Positions 1 to 13,100 are shown, numbered from the stretch's first letter. The stretch: 64,000 nt of DNA from Trema orientale (GCA_002914845.1 JXTC01000457.1:87535-151534); one strand, 5' to 3'. Made by a program: numbers and translations. The notes: a model not told the origin generated them from the letters alone.

Positions 1-58
1 CATTATAATTGTATGCAGATTTCATAACATTTAATAAATGCTATATATTTTTTTTTAC

Positions 59-491
59 CTCAACAATAGGAATAATCTTCCTTTTCTGCTCAGCAGGAAC
101 TGACTTCCAATTTTTATACCAAAGATCCACATTCTATCGGACAAGCACGCAAATCAAATGGGGGAAGTATTTTCGATAGTCGTCGACTGGACGCTAAGTA
201 CCTCCTGCCTTGTCAAATTTGATCGGAAGAGGGTTCCTCCCCTTTTCCTCAAATAGCTGACGTAGGTTCAATGACCTACTCTTCGACCTTACATTCCTCC
301 TAATAGGATCTGCAAAATAAATAAGCATATTAGTAAGCAGGATACGGTTGACATATCCAAAGTAATGAAAAAGTAAAATTTAATATGTAACGAATAATAC
401 CTGACTCGCATTGCAGAGAAACTCTGGTTGGACACCGTGGAGGATCGGCACCACTATCATCACTGTGATAACTAGGCTCAACAGCGGCCAT
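59..491 (-). pseudogene. Decayed CACTA (En/Spm) transposase gene, Ptta-type exons
   Basis: Two exons can be read on the minus strand. The first runs from an ATG at 491-489 to a GT donor after 401 and encodes MAAVEPSYHSDD. The second starts after a TTTTGCAG acceptor at 309 and ends at a GAG|GT donor at 59. The phases fit (G plus AT makes Asp). The second exon carries LPIKFDKAGG, then HLICVLVR, then WYKNWKSVPAEQKRK. This is the layout of the plant Ptta/En/Spm transposase family, with its basic N-terminal part and W-x-x-W-x-x-VP motif. Two in-frame TAG codons, before RPVDDY and before NVDLWYKNW, show it is dead unless they are sequence errors. The family call is by motif pattern, not by search. 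Confidence 0.6.
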
Positions 492-631
492 GACTATGTG
501 CAAGTCTTAATAGTGATAAGTATATTATAATTAAAAAGTGTAGAGTAATATTAAAATTAAATTCTAAAAATTCAGTTATTAATAGTATAAAAGGTCTTTT
601 ACATGAATAAGAAAAAAAATAAACAACAATG

Positions 632-1006
632 TTAATCACTATTAAACTCGCTATTAGACGGAATTTTATCTATATCATCATCACTGTCATTGTCATCTTC
701 CTCGAACTCATCTTCTTCATAATCTAGTATTGTATCATCCTCAAGTTCAATATCATTTATGAAATCATCATCCCCCTGTTCAATATCATAATTAGTACTG
801 ATATTGTTTTCTTGAGCATGAGACATGAGGTTTACTTGAGGAATAGAAATGGGCTCCAGATGTCCAAGGTCAACCGTTAGAATAAAATTAGAAGAGTTCA
901 AATCCTGCAGTACATTTAGCACAGCATCAGTGTCCTCATTGTTCGGAATATCCCAGCCACTACATTGAGTCAAGTCTCCAACTATTTTACAGTTACAGCC
1001 ATGCAA
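632..1006 (-). pseudogene. Acidic reading frame, probable C-terminal part of a CACTA-element protein
   Basis: An open frame of about 124 codons lies just upstream, on the same strand, of the Ptta-type exons. It begins HGCNCKIVGDLTQC and includes FILTVDLGHLEPISIP. It ends in a very acidic tail with runs such as EEDEFEEDDNDSDDD. Plant CACTA elements often carry a TNPD-like protein ending in an acidic stretch next to the second gene, so the position suggests the same dead element. There is no clear ATG and no recognisable catalytic motif. It could be an unrelated low-complexity frame. Confidence 0.35.
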
Positions 1007-1009
1007 TCA

Positions 1010-1844
1010 CGCAAGCTCGGATTATCTTTAACCTAGAATATATTCTTCATCATAATCATAAGTCATAATTTGCTACCAAAGAAAGATTAACAAGACAACT
1101 ACAAATCTAGTAAACTAACCTAGAGATAGAATTCTATCATGTTTTATTCAAGTCGCCATCCCAAATAATACAAGACAGAAATCATGAATCAATGAAACAT
1201 AGAAGAATATAATAATTAAGAATGAACAATTGAAATATATAAAATCTAAATAATCAATTCAACATCAAGTCTAGGGCCTTAAAATGACACCCAACCAAAT
1301 AGAAACCTAGACTAACATATACACAAGGATAAATAATAGAAACATTATGCTAGAATAAACAAACAAAGGAAAAAGATAGGAGAAAGGATGAAGCAATGCT
1401 GAAAAACGGTCTCCAAGCTCTTCTTCTACTCTTGATTCTCTCTCTCTCTCTCTGGCATCTATGTGTTTATGTGTATCTAAGAATGAATAAATCTGAGTGA
1501 GAGAGGTCTTTTTATAGTGTGTGAGGGCTTAGAGTTGTCCTTGAGTAGTTTTACTAGCACCATCATGCTGGAATTCTGGCACTACGGCGCCATAAGTTAA
1601 CCACAAAATACTCAGCTAACTTAGGGCTGGCGCTGCAATGCCAGCTCCTGTATCTCCACAATTTCAGATTTTTGTATATTGCTCTGTTTTCGTCCGATTC
1701 CACCTCCGTTTCTTTCCTTCACCTTCAAAACACCTACAAACACGAAAATAATACAAAAGATCTAAGAATTACAAGAAAATAATCAAAGTTAATGTGGAGC
1801 TATATATCAAACTTTATATCTACTATGTACTTATCAAAGAGACT
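1010..1844. repeat. Gene-free repeat debris with (TC)n and GC-rich inverted motifs
   Basis: No coding frame is visible. A short (TC)n microsatellite lies near 1438-1453. Around 1555-1650 there are short GC-rich inverted motifs (GGCGCC, TGGCGCTGCAATGCCAG). They resemble the GCGCCACGGTGC modules inside the LTRs of element B (29930-30070, 35960-36085), so this may be the remains of a related LTR in minus orientation. The likeness is by eye only. Confidence 0.3.
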
Positions 1845-2789
1845 ATATGATTGTGTATTCTGGAGAAGACCTTACTCCTAGTGAATATATAGATTCTGAT
1901 TTTCAATCAGATCCTGACTTTAGAAAGCCAACTTCTGGTTTAGTGTTTACTCTTGGTATGTAACCCCCTTAGGAATCTCTAGGCTTGTAACCTTAGTAGA
2001 ATTATTATTAATAAACTTTCATGATGTTTTAATAAGTTTATTTTCTTAATATATGAAATCATGTGTGTAGTATGATTATGATATTAAGTATTATGTGACA
2101 AGATTTCTGTTATTCCATGTTTTATCTTGGGGATAATAAGTTGATTTTTCCTTAATAAGAAATTAATGCATAGGAAAATCATATGTTTACCAAGATATAT
2201 TGTGGATACTTAAATAAAACTGTGATATTATTATGTCACAAAACCTTGGGCCAATAATATAAATATAATATAGTATTACCATTGAGTAACCTTAGAAACT
2301 AACACTTAGTAACCATAGGTAATAGTGACACCGAGATTGAAGTTATGACACATTTTGGAGGGTTAGGATTTAAAAGAAATCAATAGTGGAGATCATGCAG
2401 ATAAAGTTAATCAATGGTATCGAAACACCAAGATATTAGTGGTGGAGATTAGGTAGAGAAAATAAATCAATGGTATAGAAATCATCGAGAAATCAATGAT
2501 GGAGATTAAACAGATAAAATAAATCAATGGTGTAGAAAACACAAATTGATTAATGGTAAAGCTTAAATATACAAAAATTTAATCCAATGGTGGAGAAAAT
2601 ACTAGAGAAAGCATCATCTCATTTGAGATATCGTTAATCGAGATGAAGTGACTATGCGCAAGATCGTGTCGGAAGATAACCTAGCTGATCCATTGACTAA
2701 AGCACTACTTGTCAAAGAGTTTTTTGGGTCATCTTATTAGTTTAGTATACGAAAAATATAATAAATTACTTTTTGTGCAAGTGGGAGAT
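1845..2789 (+). pseudogene. Ty1/copia RNase H relic and polypurine tract
   Basis: Plus-strand fragments of a copia pol end are visible. Near 1850-1960 the frame reads IVYSGEDLTPSEYIDSDF and RKPTSGLVFTLG, the start of the copia RNase H domain. Near 2635-2730 it reads MRKIVSEDNLADPLTKAL, the typical end of copia pol. About 650 bp of unrelated or decayed sequence separate the two. A polypurine tract, AAGTGGGAGAT, follows at about 2779-2789, and an LTR starts at TGTTAGAAAAATG. The element is dead: the frame is interrupted and no gag, protease or integrase remains upstream. Confidence 0.7.
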
Positions 2790-3699
2790 TGTTAGAAAAA
2801 TGACCAAAAAATACTTATTATTTTTAAATATTTATTAAAGTAATATTTCATGTATAATATTTGGGATAATATTTTGATATTTTATAATAGTAAATATCAA
2901 AGGTACCACGATTTATTTATTAGAGAAATATTTTAATAAAATTATTTATTAAAGTTAGGACATATTTTCTCTAATTAAATCAAATAAAATTGTTCACAGC
3001 CAATAAGATAAGTTAGATACTTCTCTTGGATCATATTTCAAGACTTTATGCATTTATAGTGTGTCTTAAACTATATTAGTATAACTATGTGCAAAAAGTC
3101 TTGGTGTGTAAATACATTGAACAAGGACTATGTGAAATATATTCTTATAATAAGTGTCTTTGATAAGAATATATTTTCACAAACTGGATAATTAATGTAT
3201 CTCTTTTTTTAATCTTAAAATAAGTAATGAACTCGTGTTCATAACTTTATTATTTGAGATGTTAAAATGTACAGATTAAGAAATTTACGACCTAGACCCT
3301 GACATTTTGATGATACATTATCATGAGCATTAGGTATACTTATAGATATGGAAAGCACATTCCTATTAAATGGAGAAGTGACCATCATCATAAAGACCAA
3401 TTGGAGCTTAGATGATTTAAATCTTAGCTAAGTAATTAATAAAATTAGTTGTTTTATTAATTGAAGACTTTTTGTAAAGTCTAGTCATCCATTCCATTAG
3501 ACATAATACTCTTTTATCAAGAAATTTAAATATATAATTGATGGGATAAAATAGTACTTTTACTTAGGTCTAATTATCAGTATTTGTGTGAGGATACACA
3601 TGTAAATATTAATTTTCTAATGAATAAAATTTTAATTAATATTTATTTAATTCAAGAGTACAGTTTGGACATTTAGTGAAATAAATCAATAACTAGTAG

Positions 3700-6600
3700 T
3701 ATCATAACCCGAAGCTAGGGTTAGTGGCAGAATAGATATTTCCTAAACTGGAAATACCAGAATTAAATTTTAAAAATAGTCCAAAAGCTTTCAGACCTTT
3801 AATTTTTCAAAATAACCTCTATAAAATATTTAGTTTAAATAAATCCACAGTTATGCGTCATTTATTAAACATAGATAATAATAAGATAATCATCTATAAT
3901 CATGTATCGAGCATCTATCTCAAGTCCATACATAGATATGAATTATACAAATCATACCCAAATCTCATAAACAAACTTGCATAGTTATAATCCAATCCAA
4001 TTCTTACTTAAATCCATAATCCATAAGTCTAGTAGGAATTTACCAAAATATAAACAATACTAGTAGGCTTCAGCACCTCACTCTAGGTCTCTCTGTCTAA
4101 ATCACACTGAGCACTGCCTAAGAGGAAAGGGGGCTGAGCCAAAACCTAGTAGACAATTGATTGCAGGATTTTGATAATAAACAAAGATACTCACTTTGAA
4201 GATCATGCATGGTTAGTTGTTCATTCAAACAATTTATAGAAATCCACTTAAATCATAATCCAAAGGTTCATACATTCCAAACTATTGTAAAACTCGATCT
4301 CAAAATAATCTGTTCAAGTCAATATATAACTAAGAATGCAATCATGTGATATGTCTGAGGTGTCTAATTAGGTCACCTATAAGTCCGAGTCACCTATATA
4401 GGCGACCGTAAGTCCGAGCACCCTACTTGAGATATTATAAGTCTGACGGTCGGGTAAGTGTTATAAATATATGCAATGCTATATGAATAACAAGAATAGA
4501 GATATGCACTATTTCGCACAAAATTATAAAATAATAATACAACATTCTTTAGTCAAATAACAATTAGGCCACATTTGGTTTGAGGTAATCAACAAAGGAA
4601 TAGAATGGGATTTCCTAGGTAATACTTATTCCGTTGTTTGGTTAGCTCTTTAACTCAAGAATGATTATTCCAATGGAATTACAAGTGCATCAAGTGATGA
4701 ATTTGTCTTTCCTAAACTAAAGTAGTGGAAATAGGATTCCATTGCAGATATGAATTTACTATGCCTAGTTTGCCCTCCAACTTCATCAACAATCTTTACT
4801 GCACAGTCATGTGTACCTGATCTCTTTTTAACACTGTTCACCACCGCTGCTCCTATCGCCTGAGCTCTGGAAATAGTCGCAAATCAACTCAGTTTGACTC
4901 ACTATGTACATAGCTAATCATATCTATTTGTTGTTTATTTTTGTTGCTTGTGTCAATTGCTTGGGGTCTATTGGGTCACAAATGGTAGAAGATTAATATT
5001 CATTTAAAAACACAAACAAGTCCCAAGTCTTCATTAGTGGTTGTGAAATAATGTTGATGATGAAGATGAAGATTCTAGAAGACTTTTTTTTTTTTTCTTT
5101 TAGTTATTTTGGGGTACTACTTCAAAAGACTAATTGGGACAACCACATATTGGCTTCATATCTATATACATAATAGCAACTATATTTGTTAAAAGTATTT
5201 ATTTCATAAAAAGGAATTTCAAATTTTATACCAATTAAATATTTTCCAACTTTTATAATAGATAAGGGTAATTTAGACTAATTAATATTAATTCCATTCC
5301 ATTCCATTGTAAACCAAAGATAAATGATTTATATACTGATTCTAAGATATCAACCAAACAAATGAATCAACTTTCTTTTCCTTTCCAATCTTATTCTTAT
5401 TCCATTTCTATTACTATTACCATTCCTATTCTATTTTTGCTTTACAACCAAATGTCACCTTAGTTCTCAAATCTAAATTCTCAATAATTTTAGATTTTCT
5501 AGAAATTTCGGTAGTGCAAAAGTCATTTTTATCAAAACTCATAAAATCCAATTCCTGCAGAAAATAATAAAAAATGCAGTTTAATATCAAACTGGGTTCA
5601 AATTCATATATAAACACATTTTTTTTTCCAAATCATTCTATATTTGATCAAAATATGTAAATTCACAATGGAAAATATTTTGAAATCAAGTAATCGAATC
5701 CTTACTTCAAACAAGTGACTAGATAGCGATACAATGCTATGGAATACATTTAGTGTCGTTGGGTGATCGTTCGAAGAGTCGGGAGTCGTTTTCGAATCCT
5801 CGATTACTTACTTTGAAAGTTCTATTTTTCTAACGAAGCTTCAAATCACGAAACGAACCTCACCATTGAATTCCTAGTATCCAAATTAGCTAGGTTAGAT
5901 AAATAATTTGACCAATTCGGGCTTAGACAGAAACTCAACCCCTGGCACGTAAAACATGTCAAATCCTGAGCTGTTCGATCTCGTTTTCTATGTCCATCAC
6001 GAAACATAGTCAATATATATATATCATTCTTCACCATTTCATGAGTATATTCCAAAAATGACATTAATTTCACAAGTTAATAGTCCGATCAAAAAGTCAA
6101 TTCTGAAACTACATATACTCAAAACTGTCCAATGAACTTGAAACCAAATGGGGAAAAATGGGGTTACAAGACATCTACCAGAAGATTTCATATGACGAGG
6201 CGAATAAAAAATGCCTGGCTTTGGGGTCTGTCGTCGCCGGAATCGGCGCCAGCGACCAAATCTCTCTGCAATAGTTTTTTTGGCTATTTCCATGACATGG
6301 AGGTCCACCAGCCTTGCAACTCTGATGGACAGCTCGTGGCGTCAGCACGGTTCGGAGCCTAGTTGTGGCGGTGATCCTCGACGGTGGAAAGGGTTTCGTC
6401 GGAGCTAGATCGGTTTCAGCTGTAACATCAGAGAGAGAGAAGAAGGGAGATGAGGGGGAGTAGAGAGAAATACCTGAGGGGAAATGGGAGGTGGGCACAT
6501 ATGCCCTTCAAATGGGCTGTGTAATTTTTTAAAAATTGTACTAAAGTCCCCACTTTTTAATATCTCTTCAATTATGTCTTTCAAAATTACAATTTAGTCC

Positions 6601-6717
6601 CTCTTTGTAAAAATTTTTATACTTAAATCCAATTTTAAATATCCAAAATTTCTCTTATATTTTATTCAAAAATGGCTAAATGACCATATTAATCCTGGAA
6701 GAATACGGGTTTTTACA
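3700..6717 (-). mobile_element. Ty3/gypsy-type solo LTR with an internal DNA-transposon insertion
   Basis: Read on the minus strand it starts TGTAAAAACCCG and ends GGGTTATGATA. This is close to the start (TGTAAAATCTGAG) and end (TTTGGGTTATGACA) of element A's LTR. The 5-bp flanks are AGTAG (3695-3699) and AGTTG (6718-6722), a one-mismatch target duplication. Removing the 893-bp insert at 4567-5459 and its 3-bp duplication leaves about 2.12 kb, against 2.15 kb for element A's LTR. There are no internal genes. Overlapping open frames on both strands at 6039-6498 are by-products of its GC-richer part. Confidence 0.7.
4567..5459. mobile_element. PIF/Harbinger-type non-autonomous DNA transposon
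   Basis: Imperfect terminal inverted repeats are GGCCACATTTGGTTTG on the left and GGTGACATTTGGTTG on the right (reverse complement). Exact TTA copies flank it at 4564-4566 and 5460-5462. PIF/Harbinger elements duplicate TWA/TTA and often have ends containing a TTTGGTT core. The interior is AT-rich, has several GGAATAG/ATTCC-type inverted segments, and shows no transposase. Confidence 0.7.
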
Positions 6718-7282
6718 AGTTGTACAAGCCCACTTGTATTAAGTATTAATTAGAACTGACCTTTTATCTAATAGAGCTTAAATTAAATAGGTTCATTTAG
6801 TCCTACACCAACATCTTAAACTACATGAGATCAATAAAATTGGGGGTTAAATAGTTTTCTGGGCAAATTAACGACACAAAGTGAGAAAGGTCATATAGGA
6901 AGGTAGGCCATTAGAGCCCACTACACTGCTCCTCCTTTAAGTAAGCTCCTCCCAACTCCTTTATGGACATAATTTAATTTTACTGAAACATTTGTTTGGT
7001 GACTGGACTTAGAAACCTGAGAAAAAACGTAAGAGAGAGTAACTCTTGGAGCCAACATTAGAGGCCATTACAGTTCTTGGAGTTTCACTTGAAAGTTGAT
7101 CGATCAAGATTGAGGTACCCATACACCTCTGTAGTTTACAAGCTTGGTACATAAGAAGAAAGATCCTTCGGTTAAGTTACGATCTCTTTGTATGTGTTTA
7201 GAATACAACAAAGATCTGAACTTTTTTTTTTTTTTACGAAAAACTAAATCAGGAAAATTTTTTGTTTTCCACACTTCCACTT

Positions 7283-7860
7283 AATTTAGATTTTATCACT
7301 GTTTTCATAGAATTTAACCAAAACTAGCCTGATGAAATAGTTGATAATAACAATGGCAAATCAGACTTGTCCTCGGCCAATTGGCAATGTGCTAACTAGA
7401 TGAAGTGCTTATTTTGCAAATAACTAAGGGCTAAAAGATGATATTAACTTATTAGGTTCTTTTCTTGGAGTATATGATCAAATCTTTGACATGAATCACA
7501 TTTCTTTACCAGTTTCGAAGCAACTTGTAGCATAGTCGACTATTAATAATCTTGGGTAATGTTTTCGGAGCTAGAATCTTGCCCGCGATTGATTGCTACG
7601 CACTCCCTCATAGATCTCTGTCAAAATATTATAACTGGCTTCCTTGGGATTAAAGCAGGATTAAAAGGGCATATAACATCTATTGTCTAGCCTTCCATCA
7701 AACAACAAGTATATATAGGCTGTATTGAAGTCTTCAGGCTTGATTTTTGCCTCTTGGGAGCGTCTCATCTTCTAGGTAGATTCTTATCCGGTCGACCCAT
7801 GTCTCCGTAATGGATTGAACTGGATGCTCAGATGCTAGGTTGACTGAGGAATATTATCAG
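7283..7860 (-). pseudogene. Relic of a Tat/Ogre-lineage gypsy pol (RNase H-integrase region)
   Basis: On the minus strand, scattered frames read ETWVDRIRIYLEDETLP, EASYNILTEIYEGVRSN and CDSCQRFDHI, then a short IDYF-like motif. This order matches the Tat lineage: the W-x-D-P-I-x-x-YL-x-x-G-x-LP linker, the E-x-H-E-G zinc-binding part of integrase, then C-x-x-CQ-F. Frameshifts and stops separate the pieces, and no LTR pair was found. The call rests on motif order, not a search. Confidence 0.6.
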
Positions 7861-9858
7861 GATATTACATTCTAATTCTACCAATCCTAATAACTCGGGA
7901 TTAAAGTAGAAATGTAATAGTCCCTAGTTCGTGAAATTTAGACCTAAGTTACGATACCTATACTTTAAAAACATTTATTTCACATGATCATGTTCATGTT
8001 CAATTTCATTTGTATTCTTGTACTAGTATTTCTATATGAAGTCGACACTTCTATGAGTTTATAAATTTTTTATATATTTATTCTATCCTATTTGATTTGT
8101 GAAAGAGTCAAATCATAATTAGTTGGTCATATCTCGAGACTTTTGGTGTACTAGTATGTATGAAATTAGAAGAATATCAATAGATATTGAATCCGTAATT
8201 CCATTCGAGAATGTAGTGCCACCTTGCTATTTTTCTAAGGACTTCGATAATTAGAAACCAGGACCTCAACATTCAATGATATATAAAGTTTATCAAATTG
8301 AAATTATTTATGATGTAATCATAAATAGAGAATATCAAAATTACTCTTAAGATGAAAAATAGTGGCGACATAAGAAAAAAGATATATTTATAGGATTGAA
8401 ACAGTAGTTTCACCTTGCTCCAATCATCAGTAGTTTAATTAGGATACACACGTAAGTATAATATTGATAAATAGATTGAAATTCTAATAATAATTAGTTT
8501 CTTATTAAAGCTTAGTAATTCAAGAGCAGATTTTTTGTGATAAAAGACTCAATTATAATTAAGAGTCAATCATGAACTGGCCATGGTCCACCGGAACTTA
8601 AATTGATTAGATCTATTGGGTCTCTTGTCTAGATCAAAGAATATTACTTGACTCGTATTTAGGGCACTTATAGGACATGTGCCACATGCACAACCACTAG
8701 TCAAAAAGGTCAACAGAATAGTTTACTTAAATGTATTTTTCCAACTTAAGTCTGATTCAATTTTTGAAACTCCCTAATATAAAACATGACATTTAACCAC
8801 TAGTCTCTATGGAGTTCTAAAACTTTTACGCTCATCAATAACCAGCTGAACGCATTTCTTCGGCTTATAGCTGTGGTAAGCAATAATGCTTTTGTAATTA
8901 AGCATGCACGTTTATCATGATGTAACATATAACTCCGACATTTCATCAATCAATATCAAGACGTCTAGAGGAGAAATGGAGATATCAATATCCACAAGAA
9001 CCCTAGAGTACCCTAGAGAAGTGTCAAAAATGTAATTTCAATAACTAATATTAGAGGAAATCCAGTTAATCTCAGTCTCCATACACGAACCACAAGGTGC
9101 AAATACTCTCAATCAAGGTCATAGAGTAAAATTCCTATCCAGACCCTTGAGCATTCATGGTCTTTAATTTGTCACTACGGTTTAAAACCATGAGTCTATT
9201 ATACATGTTACGACACATCATGCTGGGTTAATCCAATGTATCTTAATCCAGTTTAAAAGTCAATCCAATGTATCTTAGTGCAATGTATTCAATCAATTGT
9301 GAAAGGATTCTTAATAAGTATTTTAAGTAGAGTTGAAACAAATGTATATATGTAGAAAAAATGTCTATTTAAGTCAAAAAATGGTAACTTAAGTAAACTT
9401 GCAAATCATTAATCCATAAGTAGCAAGGTTAGGTATTAGGTGAACCATGCAAATTCTTCTTTATACTGTACACAAAGACTCGTTTGGTATATTATGTTTG
9501 CAGAATAAATTTTTTTCCAACGAATTAGAATACGAAATTTCCGCTTATGGAGTATAAATTCCAGATAAATAATAATAAATTATAAAGCCTTGCTTGTCGA
9601 ATCTATTGGAATGTAGTCATTGAGAAGAATCTTAAAAAATGTGGGGCTACATATATCTATGTCGATCTATGACATTTTGATTCTTTGGAACATGGCTTAC
9701 TTCATATATATATCATCTCGTGTATAATTAACTTCAAAACATCCGAACTTTCTGTGTAGATTGTTAAAATATCTGACTATTTTCTGAATTTATTTTTGTT
9801 TCGTCTTCTCATGGCATGGAATCAAAGTAAGAATATGCTTAACGCTATATTATATATA
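7861..9858. repeat. Gene-free AT-rich stretch with decayed copia-LTR-like segment
   Basis: No gene is visible. About 8100-8930 has the look of a decayed copia LTR. It contains GGAACTTAAATTGATTAGAT followed by CTATTGGGTCTCTTGTCTAG near 8600, which parallels GGAGCTTAGATTATTTGGAT then CCATTAGGTCCCTTGTCTAA near 34719. The segment at 8930-9300 repeats TTAATCCAATGTATCTTA-type phrases. Ends could not be set. Confidence 0.35.
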
Positions 9859-9864
9859 TACACA

Positions 9865-9908
<44 letters not shown>

Positions 9909-9909
9909 G
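9859..9909. repeat. (CA)n(GA)n compound microsatellite
   Basis: A short CACACACG run passes into about 17 GA dinucleotides, then GAAAGAGAGAGG. It lies about 250 bp beyond the stop codon of the IDD gene and is a likely length-polymorphic site. Confidence 0.9.
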
Positions 9910-10156
9910 AATAAACAAGATACGGGTTATCGTTCAAGCGGTAATAATATCACTACTGATCATTAAAATAAACTGGACCTAATGTAAGCCTTAAGGCGTT
10001 CACATATGCATTAATTATGAAAATAGTAATCTGTTAAGTTGGAAAAGAAAAAGTTAAAATCAATTAAACTAGCTACCAGAGTAGCTAGTTCCCAAGGTGT
10101 ATACTTCCCTTAATATAAAACAAATACTCTCATCTAAACTTATAATTGGCATTTTG

Positions 10157-13100
10157 TTAATGCAGTGTCGACGTCGTCCCTCCAAATAGTTGACTTTGCT
10201 GCGTTGACTTCAACTGTGTGTCTAGAGAGCTCATGGTAGGATTAGTACTACTCATCCCACCACCCTGCATGTTCCTCACAATCTCTCCGACACCAAGAAA
10301 ATCCAAGGTTAGTTTATCGGATCCCGAGCCGAAACTCACACCAAGATTCTGATGCAACTTATTATAATTTTCTGTCTCCTGGTCCAGCTGATCACATAAA
10401 TTTTGATTGTTCTGACGATGATCAACGGAAGCGCCAGCACCAGTAATAAATCCTCCAAAAACATTGGAAGAGCTCCCATTGTTGGCTAGAGAGTTCATTA
10501 GTCCCTGGAGATGATCATGATTTTCATTTCCCGCAATATCACCCCCAAAACTAGTTGTACTAAGTTCTCTTACATCGGACTTATTAGCAACTCTAGCAGC
10601 AGAATCTCGCAAGCTTCGAAGCAATGAAGAGGCGTCGACTAAGCTCGAAGTTGAGTCAATTTGGGCTGCTTTCTGAAGCAACGAGGTGGCTGACATGTGA
10701 GGGGAAATGTTCTCTTGCCGCAACGAAGAGTTGTTTCCGCCATAGAGAGCCGACATGCCAGGACCAGCGCCCATGTGATCGCTGATACTAGAGAAGATCC
10801 CTGGTGTCCCATTTCCATTACCATCAAAGTTGAACTGATCAGATCTTAAGCTACTAGTGTTACCATTGTTCGAGAAAAATCCGAGGTTGAAGATGTCGGC
10901 TGAGGACGAGTTATTATTGTTGGTTTGTAGATCTGGAAGTTGACTAAGAGTATGTAATGATTTGTTCAAAAATGGCTGATGATGGTGATCAGATTGGAAG
11001 GCTTGATTAGGAGCATCTGGGATGAAGAAAGTGGAGGAAGGCAAATTCTGTGGAGCGTTTCCAAAAGAATTAGGGTTTGATGATATTGGATGAATAAGGT
11101 TCTCCAACTTTGGGGTAGGGCTTCCCAACCTTAAGATATTGGTAGATGGGTGATGTTGTAGCGAGGAAAATTGGGAACCCATCTGTGAAAGGCCTAAATT
11201 CACATGGCTGTTACCGTAGATTTGGTGACCACCAAGGGTGTTTAAGCTGGAGGGATGCCTTGCAGTCTCCTGAGCAAGTGCGTCACAGAAGGCTCTGTGA
11301 GTAATTAGACTGTCACGCCTACAACAATCGAAACACGGTTACACTGGGTTATATAAATGAGTGTAGCATTATTAATGTAAGTTAACACAAGTGAATTATT
11401 TGTTAATTTCCAACTTTTGTGCAAGTTTGAAAAGTTAACCCACGGACAATGTATGTACAAGCATAAATGGTTTGTGGGTTTAATGTATCCAATTATGGTG
11501 CGTTAAGTTAACATTATAATTACCAGTTATATATGTATTGTAATTATGTACTGATACTTATGTAGAAATTTCCAAGATTATGTATATATAGATAAGTGAG
11601 AAATTCTATATTGTATTGTAATTATGCACTGGTAAGTCGGATCTGTATTAGGGAATTAAGATAGATGGACATAATAAGTGAGAAATTCTATGTATGTTCC
11701 AAGTGAAATGGATTAAAGAATAGTAATTTTCTGTTGAAGTATAAGAAGAGGTATAGATGAAAACATTAGAATAAAAACTCTATTCCAGGAAGGTATTTTG
11801 TTCGTTGCTCTAATTGAAGAATAAAGTAAATCAAAGCATGGAGTCAAGAATAAAAAAGATATAGCTTTACCATGTCTCAAAGCATGTAGTCAAGAATAAA
11901 AAAGATATAGCTTTACCATGTCCTCATTGAAAAATTACTTTTTTAAAAAAAAAAAAAACAGAGAAGAGAAAAAAACTAGTTTAAATACCATGTTTGAGCT
12001 AAATCTACTTAGATGCGTACTCTTACCGTTACAAAATAAATGTAGTTTGTATATTTCAGAATAATTGTGGACTGAACCAGAGATATATATATATATATAT
12101 ATAGTTGATAAATGCTAACTAGCTAGGACACTTGTTGCTACAATTACAAAAACTTTAATATACTATTAATGTTGATAAAAGTTCCATTATAAATTTATAT
12201 ACACTAATTAATTGCTAAATACTCCTTTAGCATTTCCAGAAAACAAAAATACTCCGTTAATACATGATGGAAACTATGTATTCCAGAAAACAAAAATACT
12301 CCGTTAATACATGATGGAAACTATGTAACAAAAGCAAAATGAAAAGACTAAATTTTGCTGATCATCTACGTTGCAATGAGAAATTAAAATAATACAATAT
12401 ACGGGATATTATTATTTTTATACATTGTATTTTAATACTTTGTTTAAATTATACCTTATATTTTAGTTATTATCAACACTGACCCTTAGATTTGAAATCT
12501 ATTTCAAATTTATATCCTGACACCAATTTAGAATAGTTAATTAATCAAGATGCCGTTTAAAAAATTAAAAATAAACCGTATGAAAAATGATCCAATAATA
12601 AATTTATTAAATCATTTTAGTAAACTAACTGTTCTAAATTGATGTCAGGGTATAAATTTGTAACAGATTTTAAATTTAAAAGTCAATATTGAAAAGCCAA
12701 AATACAGGAAAATCTCAGAGTATAAAAATAAGGGATAACTGTAAAAAAATACCCTCATATTTGGGTGTTCTGCAATTTAAACTCTAAAGTTTGGAATCTG
12801 TAAAATAATACCCTGAGATTAAGAATTTCTGAAAATTAATCTCTGGACAGATTTTTTGACCAATTTTAAGAACGAAAAAATAATAATATCCTCAATTAAA
12901 ACTAGATTAATCCATATTATTCATCTTAATTTTGAGGATATTATTGTATTTTATCAGTTAAAAATTAACACAGGGTATTAATTTTCAGAAATTCATAATC
13001 TCAGGATATTATTTTGCGAAATCCAAACTTCAGGGTCTAAATTACAAAACATCCAAACATAAAGGTATTTTTTTGCAATTATCCCTAAAAATAATACTAT

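Larger units (their letters stand above)
2790..7271 (+). mobile_element. 3' LTR of a copia element, split by a nested solo LTR
   Basis: The LTR starts at TGTTAGAAAAATGACC directly after the polypurine tract. It is interrupted at 3699/6718 by a minus-strand gypsy solo LTR flanked by AGTAG/AGTTG. The second part (6718 to about 7271) ends near TTGTTTTCCA. The two parts sum to roughly 1.46 kb, a plausible copia LTR length. Its GGAGCTTAGATGATTT motif near 3402 recurs in the solo LTR inside element B (34719) and, weakly, near 8600. The 3' end is uncertain by tens of bases and I found no partner 5' LTR. Confidence 0.55.

Noticed and set aside
6039..6498. Overlapping open frames on both strands
   Set aside because: They lie in the GC-richer part of a solo LTR and show no domain.
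10639..10827. 62-residue minus-strand frame
   Set aside because: It overlaps IDD exon 3 in another frame and has no features of its own.
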